NCBI RefSeq assembly: GCF_000003815.2
Contig: NC_049991.1
Coordinates: 9,154,764 to 9,218,763, forward strand
Reading direction: 5' to 3'
DNA from: Branchiostoma floridae
Lineage: Eukaryota; Chordata; Leptocardii; Amphioxiformes; Branchiostomatidae
Length of the DNA: 64,000 nucleotides
The position numbers and the translations under genes were made by a program. This document shows, one piece after another, positions 1 through 9,403 of this stretch. Position 1 is the stretch's first letter. Every line of letters begins with the position of its first letter. Under the pieces are notes generated by a model. That model ran no database searches and had not been told where the DNA came from. It saw only the letters and a list, made by a program, of their open reading frames with translations.

Positions 1-29
1 AACTGACCCAATCATCCCGGCAGAGCCAT

Positions 30-941
30 ATGATGAACGAATCTGTTCAGACCAGCGTACAGTTCACAATGGACGAAATGCTAGAGGTTATTTGTGAGGT
101 TGTAAAACTGCCGACTATAAACACAAACATCATAATCAGTGATTTGTCTTATGAGATGTTGGAGCCCCGATACATGACAGACCTTTTTTATGCCGCTGTA
201 CAAGAAATCACCGAGGTGTCAGAAGATCGCGACCAAGTCACCAGTCTAATCTCTGAAATTTGTAACCGTCCTATCAATATTTTAGGGGAAAATCGCATAG
301 CAAAACTTCGTGAAGAGCTCTATAAAATGATCATGCCTCGTGCTTTTCTTCTTTATGATCGAGACAGCACCCCTAACATTGGTCATCTCTTACACACGCT
401 ATGTGGCGCTCCGTCGGCTACTGTCCGTAGTTTCTACGAACTTTGTAACTTCACTGATTTTGATGGATTGACCGGAAGTGATGAAGTCATAACCCGTATC
501 CAATCACTAGAAAAGTTGTTGGTACGTAACATCGAAAAATGCCCCACCCCACTGAATAACTTTAGTGAAAACTGGACCCTTGATGTTGAAGTTAGTATCC
601 GCCCACGCTTGGTCGAGGAATTCAAATGCTTATTCGGCACTCAGCTATGCTTTCTCATGTGGCTGGAGTTATGCCGCCGCTTCGTTGACTTTTTCAAGTT
701 TACCGATGTAGGTAACCCTTTTGAGTGCCGGGCGATAGGCGACCGAATTTTTCCCAATGAGAGAAGTCACACCGACGAGAGCATCACAGATCGCCATCCG
801 TACAGAATTCTTCCCACCAATACGATATATTACGACGGAAGATTTTATTACGGGTTCTGGGAACGAGGATACAAATGTCAGACCTACCGTGGCCTTATTG
901 CTCGAGTGTGGTATGATGAGTGTTATTCACTCCGGAACTGA
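30..941 (+). CDS. virus-like hypothetical protein, 303 aa, 5' end possibly open
   Basis: I do not recognise this protein. It is a single uninterrupted reading frame with no signal peptide or clear membrane span. The C-terminal 45 residues are rich in Tyr, Trp and Arg. The frame has no stop between the first ATG and the left edge of the window, so the gene may start further upstream; the ATG ATG at 30 is only the first visible start. An AATAAA lies 89 bases after the stop and the gene converges on the minus-strand gene ending at 1343. Lack of introns, close packing and a nearby poly(A) signal match the rest of the 0-7.3 kb block, which I infer to be an integrated large DNA virus fragment. Function unknown. 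Confidence 0.6.
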   Translation: MMNESVQTSVQFTMDEMLEVICEVVKLPTINTNIIISDLSYEMLEPRYMTDLFYAAVQEITEVSEDRDQVTSLISEICNRPINILGENRIAKLREELYKMIMPRAFLLYDRDSTPNIGHLLHTLCGAPSATVRSFYELCNFTDFDGLTGSDEVITRIQSLEKLLVRNIEKCPTPLNNFSENWTLDVEVSIRPRLVEEFKCLFGTQLCFLMWLELCRRFVDFFKFTDVGNPFECRAIGDRIFPNERSHTDESITDRHPYRILPTNTIYYDGRFYYGFWERGYKCQTYRGLIARVWYDECYSLRN

Positions 942-1029
942 AATCCGGAGGACGGACTCACAAGGACGTACATCACCATTATCCACATCAGACCTTCGAA
1001 TATCAAGTTGGTAAACTGAACTCTACTAA

Positions 1030-1035
1030 AATAAA
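1030..1035 (+). terminator. poly(A) signal AATAAA
   Basis: Canonical hexamer 89 bases after the stop at 941. It lies just before the oppositely oriented hexamer of the convergent gene. Confidence 0.6.
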
Positions 1036-1074
1036 ATGATTCGCACAACATCACAGATATGTCTTTATATTTCC

Positions 1075-1080
1075 TTTATT
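1075..1080 (-). terminator. poly(A) signal AATAAA (reads TTTATT on +)
   Basis: It lies about 260 bases past the stop of the minus-strand gene at 1343. The two 3' ends therefore overlap tail to tail, with no other gene between. Confidence 0.45.
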
Positions 1081-1342
1081 TCGTTTGCTTCATTAGTCCA
1101 TCTGTAATCGTGGAATCAGGGCGACAAACATAGCCAAAAAACTAGCCCGGTAACTGGGTAGCATTGATTTATATAATACAATATATTAACGCAAATATGA
1201 AAGAGTTAACAGACCATATTACTTAGATACTACATTCGTAATTAATACCTGTTAACGTAGATATCCACGCAATAAGAATTATTGCGGTTACAAGTCAAAC
1301 ATAAAGGCGGTAACAGAGCAGAGACTTCTGGTTTAGCAGTCC

Positions 1343-2274
1343 CTACTCACAACTATCTGCACTGCCCACCCAGTATGATGTAGTAGAAGCAGTTGGTGTC
1401 ACATAATCCAAATAATCCAAGGAAGGCAGCGCTTCAGGATTTAGTTTATACATTGAGCTATCTTGACTCTCCCCCCAGCATGACGTTAAATCTTCAAACG
1501 TTAAAGTAGAAATCGCTGGAATTGGCAAGTCCACGGATAGAGATTCGATTGCTTGGTTTTCAGGATTCATTCCATACATTGGGACGTCTTGAGGCTCTTG
1601 AAACTCATAATCTATCGGCAGGATGGGACTCTGTGGCGTATTTGGCATCATTACGNNNNNNNNNNNNNNNNNNNNNNNNNNNNNNNNNNNNNNNNNNNNN
1701 NNNNNNNNNNNNNNNNNNNNNNNNNNNNNNNNNNNNNNNNNNNNNNNNNNNNNNNGTGGTATTGCAGCTGGCTGGGATTGTACACTATGCCTGATATCTT
1801 TACAGTCTTGTTCTCCTTTAGCCGGGTGAATGGGAGATCAGTCCGTAAGACAGCTTGGATGGGAAGGTCGCCATCTATCACATTGGGGAGGGGATTAAAG
1901 CACAGAGACTTCACTTCAAACCCGCCATCGACTGACAAATAAGTCGGTGCGTACATCGGCACAGCAGCTAAGGAGGCAAAGCTTTGCAGAGGCGCTCGAA
2001 GACTTGTTTCATGCACGCTGCTCTGACTCAAGGTGAAGTTGACATTAAACTCTACCGACTTGTTATTTGATTGAAACAGATCAAAGATGATCTTGTCGAT
2101 ATAGCTACCAATCTCCCTCATGGCGGATTCAGTTGGAGCCGTAGGCAACAAGTGTGGTATCTTCGTCTCCAGGCTGTTGAGGTAGATCTTGCTGTCCGTC
2201 TCTGGGGTTAATTCGACCTTGTAACGAATGCCTTCCAGGACACAGTTTTGTGAGCATGAGAGAGACATGGTCAT
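1343..2274 (-). CDS. virus-like hypothetical protein, broken by an assembly gap
   Basis: Two minus-strand reading frames face each other across a 100-N gap and are most simply one gene, with its N-terminal part at 1756-2274 and its C-terminal part at 1343-1655. The N-terminal part is a mixed sequence with many beta-prone stretches. The C-terminal part is acidic and rich in Pro, Ser and Tyr, ends in Glu, and has two copies of a short MYxxNPE-type motif. I recognise no family. The true gap length is unknown, so the frame across it cannot be checked. A TATA-like AATATATT sits about 45 bases upstream of the ATG, and the gene diverges from the 2626 gene. Inferred to belong to the virus-like block. 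Confidence 0.5.
1656..1755. other. assembly gap (100 N)
   Basis: Exactly 100 N, which normally marks a gap of unknown size. It interrupts the minus-strand gene 2274-1343. Confidence 0.98.
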
Positions 2275-2318
2275 GTGCTTCAGTGTCGTTGTGATCTGCT
2301 GCTAGTTGATAGTGAATT

Positions 2319-2326
2319 AATATATT
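2319..2326 (-). promoter_or_regulatory. TATA-like box for the minus-strand gene
   Basis: An AATATATT stretch about 45 bases upstream of the ATG at 2274, in the 350-base divergent spacer between the 2274 (-) and 2626 (+) genes. No equally clear box is seen for the plus-strand gene. Confidence 0.35.
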
Positions 2327-2625
2327 GACGACAGTTAGGTCATGTGACCGGAATCACTGGATGAATAAAACAAAAATGCTAGCGAGCCTCTTTATCCTGG
2401 GATAATCACTCTCTCACGGCCCATGACCACAGCGGTCGTAGGGGCTCTCTGTCCATCTCGTTCTGGGGAGAACTGGGTAGGTAGCCGCAGATTATGGATT
2501 AATTTTTCTGCTCCCCAAGAAGAGATCGGTCCCAAGATTGTTTATGACATGTTTGTTGATTTTGAGAGTTTGCTCGACCTTTTTTTATCTTATCATGTAG
2601 ACATATTCACACTCGTCGTCATTCG

Positions 2626-4365
2626 ATGGAAATGGAGCTCTCAAAAAAAGATATAGAGCAATTGGCTGAGAAGTTGGTGATATGGGCGGCAAAAAATCGT
2701 GAACGAGTAATTAGCGTTTTTGGAACTGCGAGACCATTGTACTTGCCATTGTTGCTGGACGAGACGCTAGATCCTACCAATGTATCTGACTCCTTCGCCT
2801 ACAGTGAGTTGCGAAAACCCCTGTGTAATGTATCTGTTGGAAAAACTCTTGACATGCGTCGATCTGAGGCCGGTAAATTTCTTTGGCGAGAAAAGGAACG
2901 CCAGCTTGTGGACGAGTTGGCCTCCTTCCTCTGGGGAAAACATTCGTTGGAAGACTTGTTCACCCACCGACTAGCCTATGCATGTCGATGTTTAATATTT
3001 GTCCTTCGCGTTACGTGGTTCAACGTAAACGACTGTAATCTTAAACACCATATCGTCGTGAAAAGTGCAAAGCTCTTCGTCATGGGGATAATAAATCACA
3101 AGGAACGGGGCCAGACACGCTCGACATTAGAGCAAAAGATGCTCAATTTGGCCGATCCCAACAATGCCTGTAATTCTATTCCGACGTTTATGCGTCTTAC
3201 ATTTCCGCATAAGAAATATACTCAATGCAAGCGTGTGGTAGGGTGCAACAGCAGTTGGTTGTTCACCAAACGATTTGAAACGGCGGCTAATGCACGTCGG
3301 AACATCTTTACAGTTATTGAACCATGTCCAAATTATGCCCGTAGGGTAGCTGTAATTGACCTACTGTTGAATATAATGACTGAGCTTGGTCAGCGGGAAA
3401 TTCTTTGTATGCTTGACGTATTAGTCGACCGACTAGACCTAAAGAAAAACGAGTCAGCGGCCACTGATGTTGACATGTTGCACGTATTAACAGTTATCTA
3501 CGAGTATGGTCGCGCATTACTCACACGCAAGTTAGTGGAAGTAAATCCACAACATTGTTTGTGCCATGTCAAATGCAACGGGCTCACTGGAAGATATCCA
3601 AAACTAGAAGATGCTTTTTACGACAAGGTTTTACCAGTTAGAGCATCATTGGTGATCTGTGGAGCTTGTCGACTTGCACCAACTGTAGACAACACAACAT
3701 CGCGCAAACCAAGGCGTACTATAAATGCTTATAATCCAAAATTGGTGACATGTATTCTGGACAGAACCAGTGCCTTCAAGCTTATCACGCTGTACAAAAT
3801 GAGCATAGAAGGTCGAAAGTTGACCTATTCACATATGATGTATTGCACGAATTCGGGTAACATCTTGGCTTCTGTGTACGGTACTACACCAGAAGCACCC
3901 GCAAACCAGATATATGGCATGTGTTTTGGGGGTTTTAGGCGTTGTTGGCGAAACATAACGCGTAAGCTACCCACGAGCCGACGAAGCCCGAGCAGTTCAA
4001 GAACACCCTATTCCGAGACACATAAATGGTTCAGATGCAGCTCCTGCGCCTACGTTAATGTCTTTGATGCCAGTCGAGACATTCCCTGGGATGCCCAAAT
4101 TCACAAAGATACATGTCTTGATTATGTCATGACCAGGAGTCGACTGGACTACAACCTCAGCAGAGGAGATTGGGGTGAGTCTGTAGCCAAATTTGCTCCT
4201 CTCTCCTGTAGAGGCTGTAGAATGTCAGCTATGTGTCATCACGTGAAGGAAAACATCGTGAAAAATTGTATTAAGAGTGGAGACAATTTTAGTTTGCTAT
4301 ACAAGCGACTAATACAAGTACTTGCCTTTCAACAATGGATCCTAGGCAATGGATTTCAAAACTAA
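2626..4365 (+). CDS. virus-like cysteine-rich protein, 579 aa (possible zinc-binding)
   Basis: A long intact frame. The second half carries paired cysteines: CLCxxxC at 311-317, CGAC at 345-348, CSSC at 471-474, Cys497, and CRGC followed by CHH at 528-539. The N-terminal half is largely helical in character. Size and clustered CxxC pairs resemble herpesvirus UL32-type packaging proteins (about 600 residues, zinc-binding), but this is a resemblance of pattern only and I would not name it without a profile search. The last 31 bases overlap the start of the next gene in another frame, as in a compact viral genome. ATG at 2626 is followed closely by a second in-frame ATG at 2632, so either could be the start. 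Confidence 0.65.
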   Translation: MEMELSKKDIEQLAEKLVIWAAKNRERVISVFGTARPLYLPLLLDETLDPTNVSDSFAYSELRKPLCNVSVGKTLDMRRSEAGKFLWREKERQLVDELASFLWGKHSLEDLFTHRLAYACRCLIFVLRVTWFNVNDCNLKHHIVVKSAKLFVMGIINHKERGQTRSTLEQKMLNLADPNNACNSIPTFMRLTFPHKKYTQCKRVVGCNSSWLFTKRFETAANARRNIFTVIEPCPNYARRVAVIDLLLNIMTELGQREILCMLDVLVDRLDLKKNESAATDVDMLHVLTVIYEYGRALLTRKLVEVNPQHCLCHVKCNGLTGRYPKLEDAFYDKVLPVRASLVICGACRLAPTVDNTTSRKPRRTINAYNPKLVTCILDRTSAFKLITLYKMSIEGRKLTYSHMMYCTNSGNILASVYGTTPEAPANQIYGMCFGGFRRCWRNITRKLPTSRRSPSSSRTPYSETHKWFRCSSCAYVNVFDASRDIPWDAQIHKDTCLDYVMTRSRLDYNLSRGDWGESVAKFAPLSCRGCRMSAMCHHVKENIVKNCIKSGDNFSLLYKRLIQVLAFQQWILGNGFQN

Positions 4366-4883
4366 GGCAAAATGCCAAGCCTCCCATAGTCGTACCAAAA
4401 ACTTATCGTCAGTCCATGTACGGCGGTGGATTGGATCAAGCCATTGACTACAAACCTTCGAGACGGAGTTACATGTACCAAACGCCGACGGGTGGGTTAC
4501 ACGTTTACATCAGGGGCAACATTACGCCTCAAGATGTCAACGCACTGACGCTTATGGCCCAGCACTACACAGGTGTGTCGCCAGCAACGGCAACCCTTAT
4601 CCTGAGTGGCGACATTCTTCATCTGCATATCGACCACGCTGTGAACTATCTCCAAGACGATAGGGACTTACCAGCTAGACTTCAGCAGGTCTATTTTACC
4701 GTGAATCAGGCGAACATGATATATTCGCCTGTCCATCAAAAGCTGTATACACTACCCTTTGTCTGGACTATGCAAAGAACGGATCCTAAGAATCCAGCTA
4801 CAATGGACGTGGACGGTCTTCCGGACTTCCACAACTGGCAAAATGCACCAGATGTCAGCCTCCCATTTGGGGGAAAACAATAG
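4335..4883 (+). CDS. virus-like hypothetical protein, 182 aa
   Basis: An intact frame starting inside the end of the 579-residue gene (31-base overlap, different frame) and ending directly before an AATAAA. The N-terminus is basic and Pro-rich. The middle has a Gly-Gly-rich turn region, then a compact mixed fold with His-Leu-His-Ile-Asp-His near residues 95-101. There is no signal peptide or membrane span. I do not recognise the family. Overlap with the upstream gene and the shared poly(A) signal suggest the two genes form a 3'-co-terminal transcription unit, a common arrangement in large DNA viruses; that reading is inference. Confidence 0.6.
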   Translation: MDPRQWISKLRQNAKPPIVVPKTYRQSMYGGGLDQAIDYKPSRRSYMYQTPTGGLHVYIRGNITPQDVNALTLMAQHYTGVSPATATLILSGDILHLHIDHAVNYLQDDRDLPARLQQVYFTVNQANMIYSPVHQKLYTLPFVWTMQRTDPKNPATMDVDGLPDFHNWQNAPDVSLPFGGKQ

Positions 4884-4889
4884 AATAAA
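4884..4889 (+). terminator. poly(A) signal immediately after stop codon
   Basis: AATAAA begins at the base after the TAG stop of the 182-residue gene, an extremely short 3' end that fits viral gene packing. Confidence 0.65.
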
Positions 4890-5816
4890 TCTACTTATGT
4901 ATCAATGAACGAGTTATCATTTCAATGACTTCGTTTCGTAACAATGTCCTACGACAACTTCTGTATGATAATGTTAACCTGACTGAACAGTCAGTTCGAT
5001 GACATTCCTAATGGACCGATCCTGATCGAACGCCATATGGAACAAATACAACCAGATAGGATCCCCTATTCTATTTCGAAACCTCCTCAAAAACAGTCCC
5101 AGTGAGAAATGGTCAAAGAAAAATGCTATGCTATTCTTTGGTGAACAGTACATCCACGGAGTATAGTTGTTTGGGAGAGAGAAACTACGTATATTTACAT
5201 TGTTGTTGGTCAGGATGCACGTGTAGAGCAGGGTATGTATAAGACACGGTGGGACTCTGCACTAGCAGACTTTGTAGAAGGGAATTGGTTGGCGAGTTAT
5301 GCAAGCTCTCTCTCCACGAGTGCCTGAGCTGCTTTCTTCTTGATTTTTTTAATGAGCATACATACGGCTGCTATGCATGCAACAAACGCAGTAGAAACCT
5401 GTCAGAGATATGTGTGCCCTGGTTTCCATGTGAGAAACCGGGCACGTCTGACCACCAACAAGGCAATGCTTTGAAACGCCTACCACTCCGTCTTGGCTGA
5501 ACCTATAACGCGCTTACCGCAACTATATCCGCCCCGTCCGCAAACGACTGTACCCAGTGCATGTAGCCTTCAACATAGAAGACGATGTGTTTTCTTCGGC
5601 CAGGCCTAAGAGGATTTCAGGGTCAAAAAAGCTAAACAGAATTCAGTCGTTTTTAACAGCTAAATTGTGGCGGTGGCCAGTTCTGTCCAACAAGCGATGT
5701 TTTTGACGGAGGTGTTCTAAATGGAACATGATCGAACGGGGGGCGGGGCTTCAGTCGTAGTCGTCATCACATTTGACTAACTCAGGCTAAGTAGGCACGC
5801 CATTGGCTAAGCAACT
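4890..5816. other. spacer without convincing gene
   Basis: About 930 bases. A TATAA at 5238-5242 precedes an 83-codon frame that begins with GTG and has no ATG near its start, so I do not accept it. No RNA gene is recognised. Confidence 0.4.
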
Positions 5817-5852
5817 CGACCAATCAGGAAAGTTCGTTACCACTGAATATAA
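5817..5852 (+). promoter_or_regulatory. CCAAT and TATA boxes of the RING-finger gene
   Basis: ACCAATCAGG at about 5818-5827 and a TATAA at 5848-5852, 50 bases before the ATG at 5902. Spacing is right for a polymerase II promoter with a short leader of roughly 20-25 bases. Confidence 0.55.
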
Positions 5853-5901
5853 CCTCATCTCTGGACCTGTAGGATCATTCTTTGCACACTGAACCGGGAA
5901 G

Positions 5902-7299
5902 ATGACTTCCAGTACAACCCCTAGTATTCTACAAGACAGCAACCTTCAAGAGTTCATGGATGCCTGGAAAAGGCTGAGGCGAAATTCCGTGCCACACCTC
6001 TCCTTCCTGGCTGAAATGGCTGAGCTGAATGGTAGGTTTGTCACTTTGCAGACTTTGCATAAAAACTTGGTGCAGGACATACGGATAGTGCTGGACAAGC
6101 ATAGACAACTTCTTGATATGGAGGTTGAAAATGCAGTCTCTCCGGCTTCCAGCGTTTGCTCCGACACTGACGGTTCATTTACCGACGGCGAAGAAACGGA
6201 CAGTTCAACCGACGGTGAAGAAACGGACAGTTCAGACACCGTAGCTATACCAGTCGAGACTTATGACGCAGCATTTAGGTCTCCCCGCCCCCTTATTTAC
6301 CAAGAGCCAACAATAACTGACGTATTGAAAATCGACATCGAAGATAAACAAGGAGCCGCCGATTTCATAAGCTTATCATTGCGTCATATTGAAGAAATCG
6401 AGGGAATGGAAAAGCCTTTTTCCATGGATAACGGAAAAGAACAATTGTTAAGACGAAAGCAGATCGCATTGAGCCTGAATTCTGGTAATAAGGGTTTCAG
6501 ACTACGATGTAAGCTGCTGGCCGAACGTATTCACAAATGCATCCAGACACAAGGTTTGCGCTCGACCATTAGCCGCTGTAGCATATGCATGGATGAGCCT
6601 GGTCAATTCAATCTAACACCCTGTTGCAACCGAATAATTTGCAACCCATGTATCGATGAGTGTGTAAAATTCCACCTTAAGCATAGGAACGGCAAATCCA
6701 GACGGCGTCCCCTCTCTACATTTTGCTGCCCAACTTGTAATAAGAAGGGTGTGATCATCAAAGAATGTCTTCCAGAACAAGAAGAGGAGGTTGATGCAGT
6801 AATCAAGTGCGTTGCTCGAATGTGGGATATCAGAAATTTGGAGGTGAACTTAATCGAACCAAATGTCAATGAATGGCGTGGTCGAATTCTAGAATCTTTC
6901 CCCATTGAATGCACCGAAGACAAAGGCAAAATCATGAAGTTGGAACGCCTATACAAGAAAGACACCATTCCACCCAAAGTGGTGATAAAGAAACGGAAAG
7001 TTCCCTCTAAGATATCGCTGTCACTGAAGAAAGTGCGTCGAAGGTACGAAATTTCCACAGATGACACAGATCAGAGTGCGGAGGAAGAGGATCATCGTGA
7101 TAGTGACAGCCACAGCCGTCAGAGTGATATGGGTACTATGGACGGAGGTAAGACCGTTCCCCCATCATTGTCAATCGAACCAAACCAACTTGATGAGCCG
7201 TACAGGGAGCATAACAATTTGAGCATGATCAGCAACGACGATTCCGTTTTCAACTTACTCAACACGATGCATTTTGATAGTGACCTAGAACCAGTTTAG
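5902..7299 (+). CDS. RING-finger protein, 465 aa, virus-like; candidate E3 ubiquitin ligase
   Basis: A single-exon frame. Residues 45-80 are helical with charged heptads. Residues 85-112 are an acidic Ser/Thr tract with two copies of STDGEETDS-like units. Residues 226-279 form a RING: Cys226 and Cys229, PCC at 240-242, Cys247, Cys250, and CCPTC at 275-279. The usual RING His after PCx is Asn here, a PCCN variant also found in other viral and cellular RINGs. A basic run at 363-381 with KKRKV looks like a nuclear localisation signal, followed by an acidic tail. RING proteins are multiplied in malacoherpesviruses, so the domain fits the virus-like reading, though a cellular intronless gene is not excluded. 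Role inferred: ubiquitin transfer, probably nuclear. It has its own promoter and no introns. Confidence 0.7.
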   Translation: MTSSTTPSILQDSNLQEFMDAWKRLRRNSVPHLSFLAEMAELNGRFVTLQTLHKNLVQDIRIVLDKHRQLLDMEVENAVSPASSVCSDTDGSFTDGEETDSSTDGEETDSSDTVAIPVETYDAAFRSPRPLIYQEPTITDVLKIDIEDKQGAADFISLSLRHIEEIEGMEKPFSMDNGKEQLLRRKQIALSLNSGNKGFRLRCKLLAERIHKCIQTQGLRSTISRCSICMDEPGQFNLTPCCNRIICNPCIDECVKFHLKHRNGKSRRRPLSTFCCPTCNKKGVIIKECLPEQEEEVDAVIKCVARMWDIRNLEVNLIEPNVNEWRGRILESFPIECTEDKGKIMKLERLYKKDTIPPKVVIKKRKVPSKISLSLKKVRRRYEISTDDTDQSAEEEDHRDSDSHSRQSDMGTMDGGKTVPPSLSIEPNQLDEPYREHNNLSMISNDDSVFNLLNTMHFDSDLEPV

Positions 7300-7848
7300 C
7301 TCTCTCTAGAGCCATGTTTCCACTGGTAATGAAAGAAAAGACGTTATGTACACGTACTGTATTGACAGTTTTTTTTTTGCACTTCTAGTTCTTTTTCGTC
7401 AAGTAAAAGTAACAGTCCTGTCCAAGGGATTTCAACTCTTGTCAGTAGCGTGGATGTTGGCTGAGAGACAACACTGGGATAGAACTAACTTCTGACCACC
7501 GGACCGCGTACATTTACTTCGAAAAGTGCCCATTGTCGTCATGCTGTCAATTCCTCTTCTCTGTACAGTTCAAAAGCTTTGGATCCCTTTTTAATCAAAC
7601 ATCTAACGGATCTTGTCAATTCAATATTAACTGATCGCAAAAGCGAATTCTATACTTTCGACTTCTAGCGGAATGGACAATGGATAGAGGAAAAAGGTTG
7701 TAGCCTACACAAATTGTGAATGGACGCGGTCGTTCTCGGTGGATTGTTTGCTAAAACGTGCTTCGTAAACGCTGAAGATACACCAAGATAATCGAGTCAA
7801 GTCATCTTGTTTTCCTTTTTTTACATTCGCTTACCGACAAGTGCTGAA
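7300..7848. other. spacer between RING gene and spastin ORF
   Basis: About 550 bases with no gene, no clear target-site duplication and no recognised repeat. If the spastin ORF is a retrocopy, its 5' insertion boundary should lie here. Confidence 0.4.
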
Positions 7849-7893
7849 ATGACGGGGATGGAAACCAGTAAGCCCGGGACTTTGACACCATGA
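7849..7893 (+). promoter_or_regulatory. upstream ORF overlapping the spastin start
   Basis: A 14-codon frame with its own ATG (and a second in-frame ATG) whose TGA lies inside the ATGATG of the spastin start. If transcribed this could reduce initiation at the main ATG or support reinitiation. Whether it is translated is unknown. Confidence 0.3.
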
Positions 7894-9374
7894 TGAGCAG
7901 GAAGACAGGAGAAGAGGACCCGGTAGTCACAAAGCAGAAATCTTACCAGAAAAAAGCTTTCGAGTTCATCTCTAGAGCCCTTACGATCGACGAAAACTCA
8001 GGACAGAAGCATCAAGCCATCTATCTATACCGAAAGGGCATTAATGAGTTGGAAAAAGGCATATCTTTGGAGAGCAGAGGGTGTGAGTTCACAAAGCGCC
8101 GAGAGAAGATGCTAAGTAACGTAGACATGATCAGAGATCGATTACATCTGCTAGAAACCCTGCTTGTTTCTGGCTCAGAGAAGCTTGATAAAACTTCCGG
8201 GCGTGCCAACGAGTCTGATAAATCTACCAAACCCACACTTACAGGAGTGAATGCACTTGTGCCCAATAAGGTGAAACCAATGACCAACAAAAGCTCAATT
8301 TTCTCAAGGGGCGTCGTGGTACACAGCTATGGAGGGAGTGGCAGCAGTAGCAGTCACAGCTCTCAGCCTCCGAGGTCGCTCCATTCAAAAGGTAGCAGAG
8401 AAAACCGAGTCCCTGGAAAGACCACAGCGTCTACGCGAGTCAAAACACCGAGCAAAAAGAAACTAACCAGTCTGAAAAATGTGGACTCCAGATTGGCAAA
8501 CATCATCCTGGATCAGATTATTGACAGTGCGCCCTCTGTGAATTGGGATGATATTGCAGGGCAAGGTGTAGCGAAGCAAGCCCTGCAAGAGATCGTCATT
8601 CTACCATCTTTAAGGCCTGAGCTATTTACGGGTTTAAGGGCTCCTGTCCGTGGGCTCCTGCTTTTCGGACCACCGGGCAATGGAAAAACGATGCTGGCTA
8701 AAGCTGTGGCTAGTGAATCCAATGCAACATTCTTCAACATGAGTGCTTCCGCACTAACATCTAAATGGGTTGGAGAAAGCGAGAAGCTGGTGAAAGCTCT
8801 GTTTTCTGTGGCCAGAGAACTGCAGCCTAGTTTTATTTTCCTGGATGAAATCGATTCGTTGTTGTGTGCGAGAAAGGAGGGAGAACACGATGCCAGTAGG
8901 AGACTTAAAACAGAATTTCTCTTGGAGTTTGACGGGGTATGCAGTGAAAGTGATGACCGAATCCTTGTTATGGGGGCAACTAACCGACCAGAAGACCTAG
9001 ATGACGCTGTCGTAAGGAGGTTTGCTAAAAGGGTCTACGTGAAGCTGCCAGAACTAGAGACGAGAGTTGCTATCATTTCTAAACTTTTGGAGAAGCACCA
9101 CAGCCCCCTCAATCAAAATGAGTTGGAAAACTTAGCAAGACAAACTGACGGCTATTCAGCAAGCGACCTGACAAACTTAGCCAAGGATGCAGCACTGGGA
9201 CCAATAAGGGAATTGGAACCTACCCAAGTGAAATCTTTGCCAGCATCCCAAATACGTGAGATAAGGTACTCAGACTTTTCTGACTCCCTGAAGAGAATAC
9301 GTTCTAGCGTAGCTCAGAACTCTCTGTTATCCTTTGAGCAGTGGAACAGCTATTATGGGGACATGACAACCTAA
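7890..9374 (+). CDS. SPAST: spastin-like microtubule-severing AAA ATPase, intronless (retrogene)
   Basis: Spastin is a hexameric ATPase that cuts microtubules and is recruited to ESCRT-III through its MIT domain. Seen here: MIT domain about 17-92, a Ser/Lys-rich linker 100-195 like the microtubule-binding region, then the AAA core with Walker A GPPGNGKT 260-267, Walker B FIFLDEID 315-322, sensor MGATNRP 361-367, arginine fingers RR 376-377, and the C-terminal helix region to 494. All catalytic residues are present and there are no stops or frameshifts. It lacks the N-terminal hydrophobic hairpin, matching the short spastin form. Pore loop 1 reads KWV rather than the spastin KYV, nearer to VPS4. 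Animal spastin genes normally have many introns, while this one has none, with AATAAA plus A6 just after the stop, so I infer a retrocopy. The preserved frame suggests selection or youth. Capture by the neighbouring virus-like block is a less likely alternative. Confidence 0.85.
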   Translation: MMSRKTGEEDPVVTKQKSYQKKAFEFISRALTIDENSGQKHQAIYLYRKGINELEKGISLESRGCEFTKRREKMLSNVDMIRDRLHLLETLLVSGSEKLDKTSGRANESDKSTKPTLTGVNALVPNKVKPMTNKSSIFSRGVVVHSYGGSGSSSSHSSQPPRSLHSKGSRENRVPGKTTASTRVKTPSKKKLTSLKNVDSRLANIILDQIIDSAPSVNWDDIAGQGVAKQALQEIVILPSLRPELFTGLRAPVRGLLLFGPPGNGKTMLAKAVASESNATFFNMSASALTSKWVGESEKLVKALFSVARELQPSFIFLDEIDSLLCARKEGEHDASRRLKTEFLLEFDGVCSESDDRILVMGATNRPEDLDDAVVRRFAKRVYVKLPELETRVAIISKLLEKHHSPLNQNELENLARQTDGYSASDLTNLAKDAALGPIRELEPTQVKSLPASQIREIRYSDFSDSLKRIRSSVAQNSLLSFEQWNSYYGDMTT

Positions 9375-9382
9375 CAGTGTTG

Positions 9383-9402
9383 AATAAAGACTGCGGAAAA
9401 AA
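9383..9402 (+). terminator. poly(A) signal and short A run after spastin ORF
   Basis: AATAAA at 9383-9388 followed 8 bases later by AAAAAA at 9397-9402. The A run may be the remnant of a retrocopy tail. A second AATAAA-type signal lies near 9451. I found no matching target-site duplication upstream. Confidence 0.5.
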
Positions 9403-9403
9403 G

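Noticed and set aside
2423..2656. 77-codon frame before the 579-residue gene
   Set aside because: Overlaps the start of the better-supported gene and shows no domain or conserved features.
5249..5500. 83-codon Cys-rich frame in the virus-like block
   Set aside because: Begins with GTG and has no suitable ATG near its start. Only a TATAA upstream supports it.
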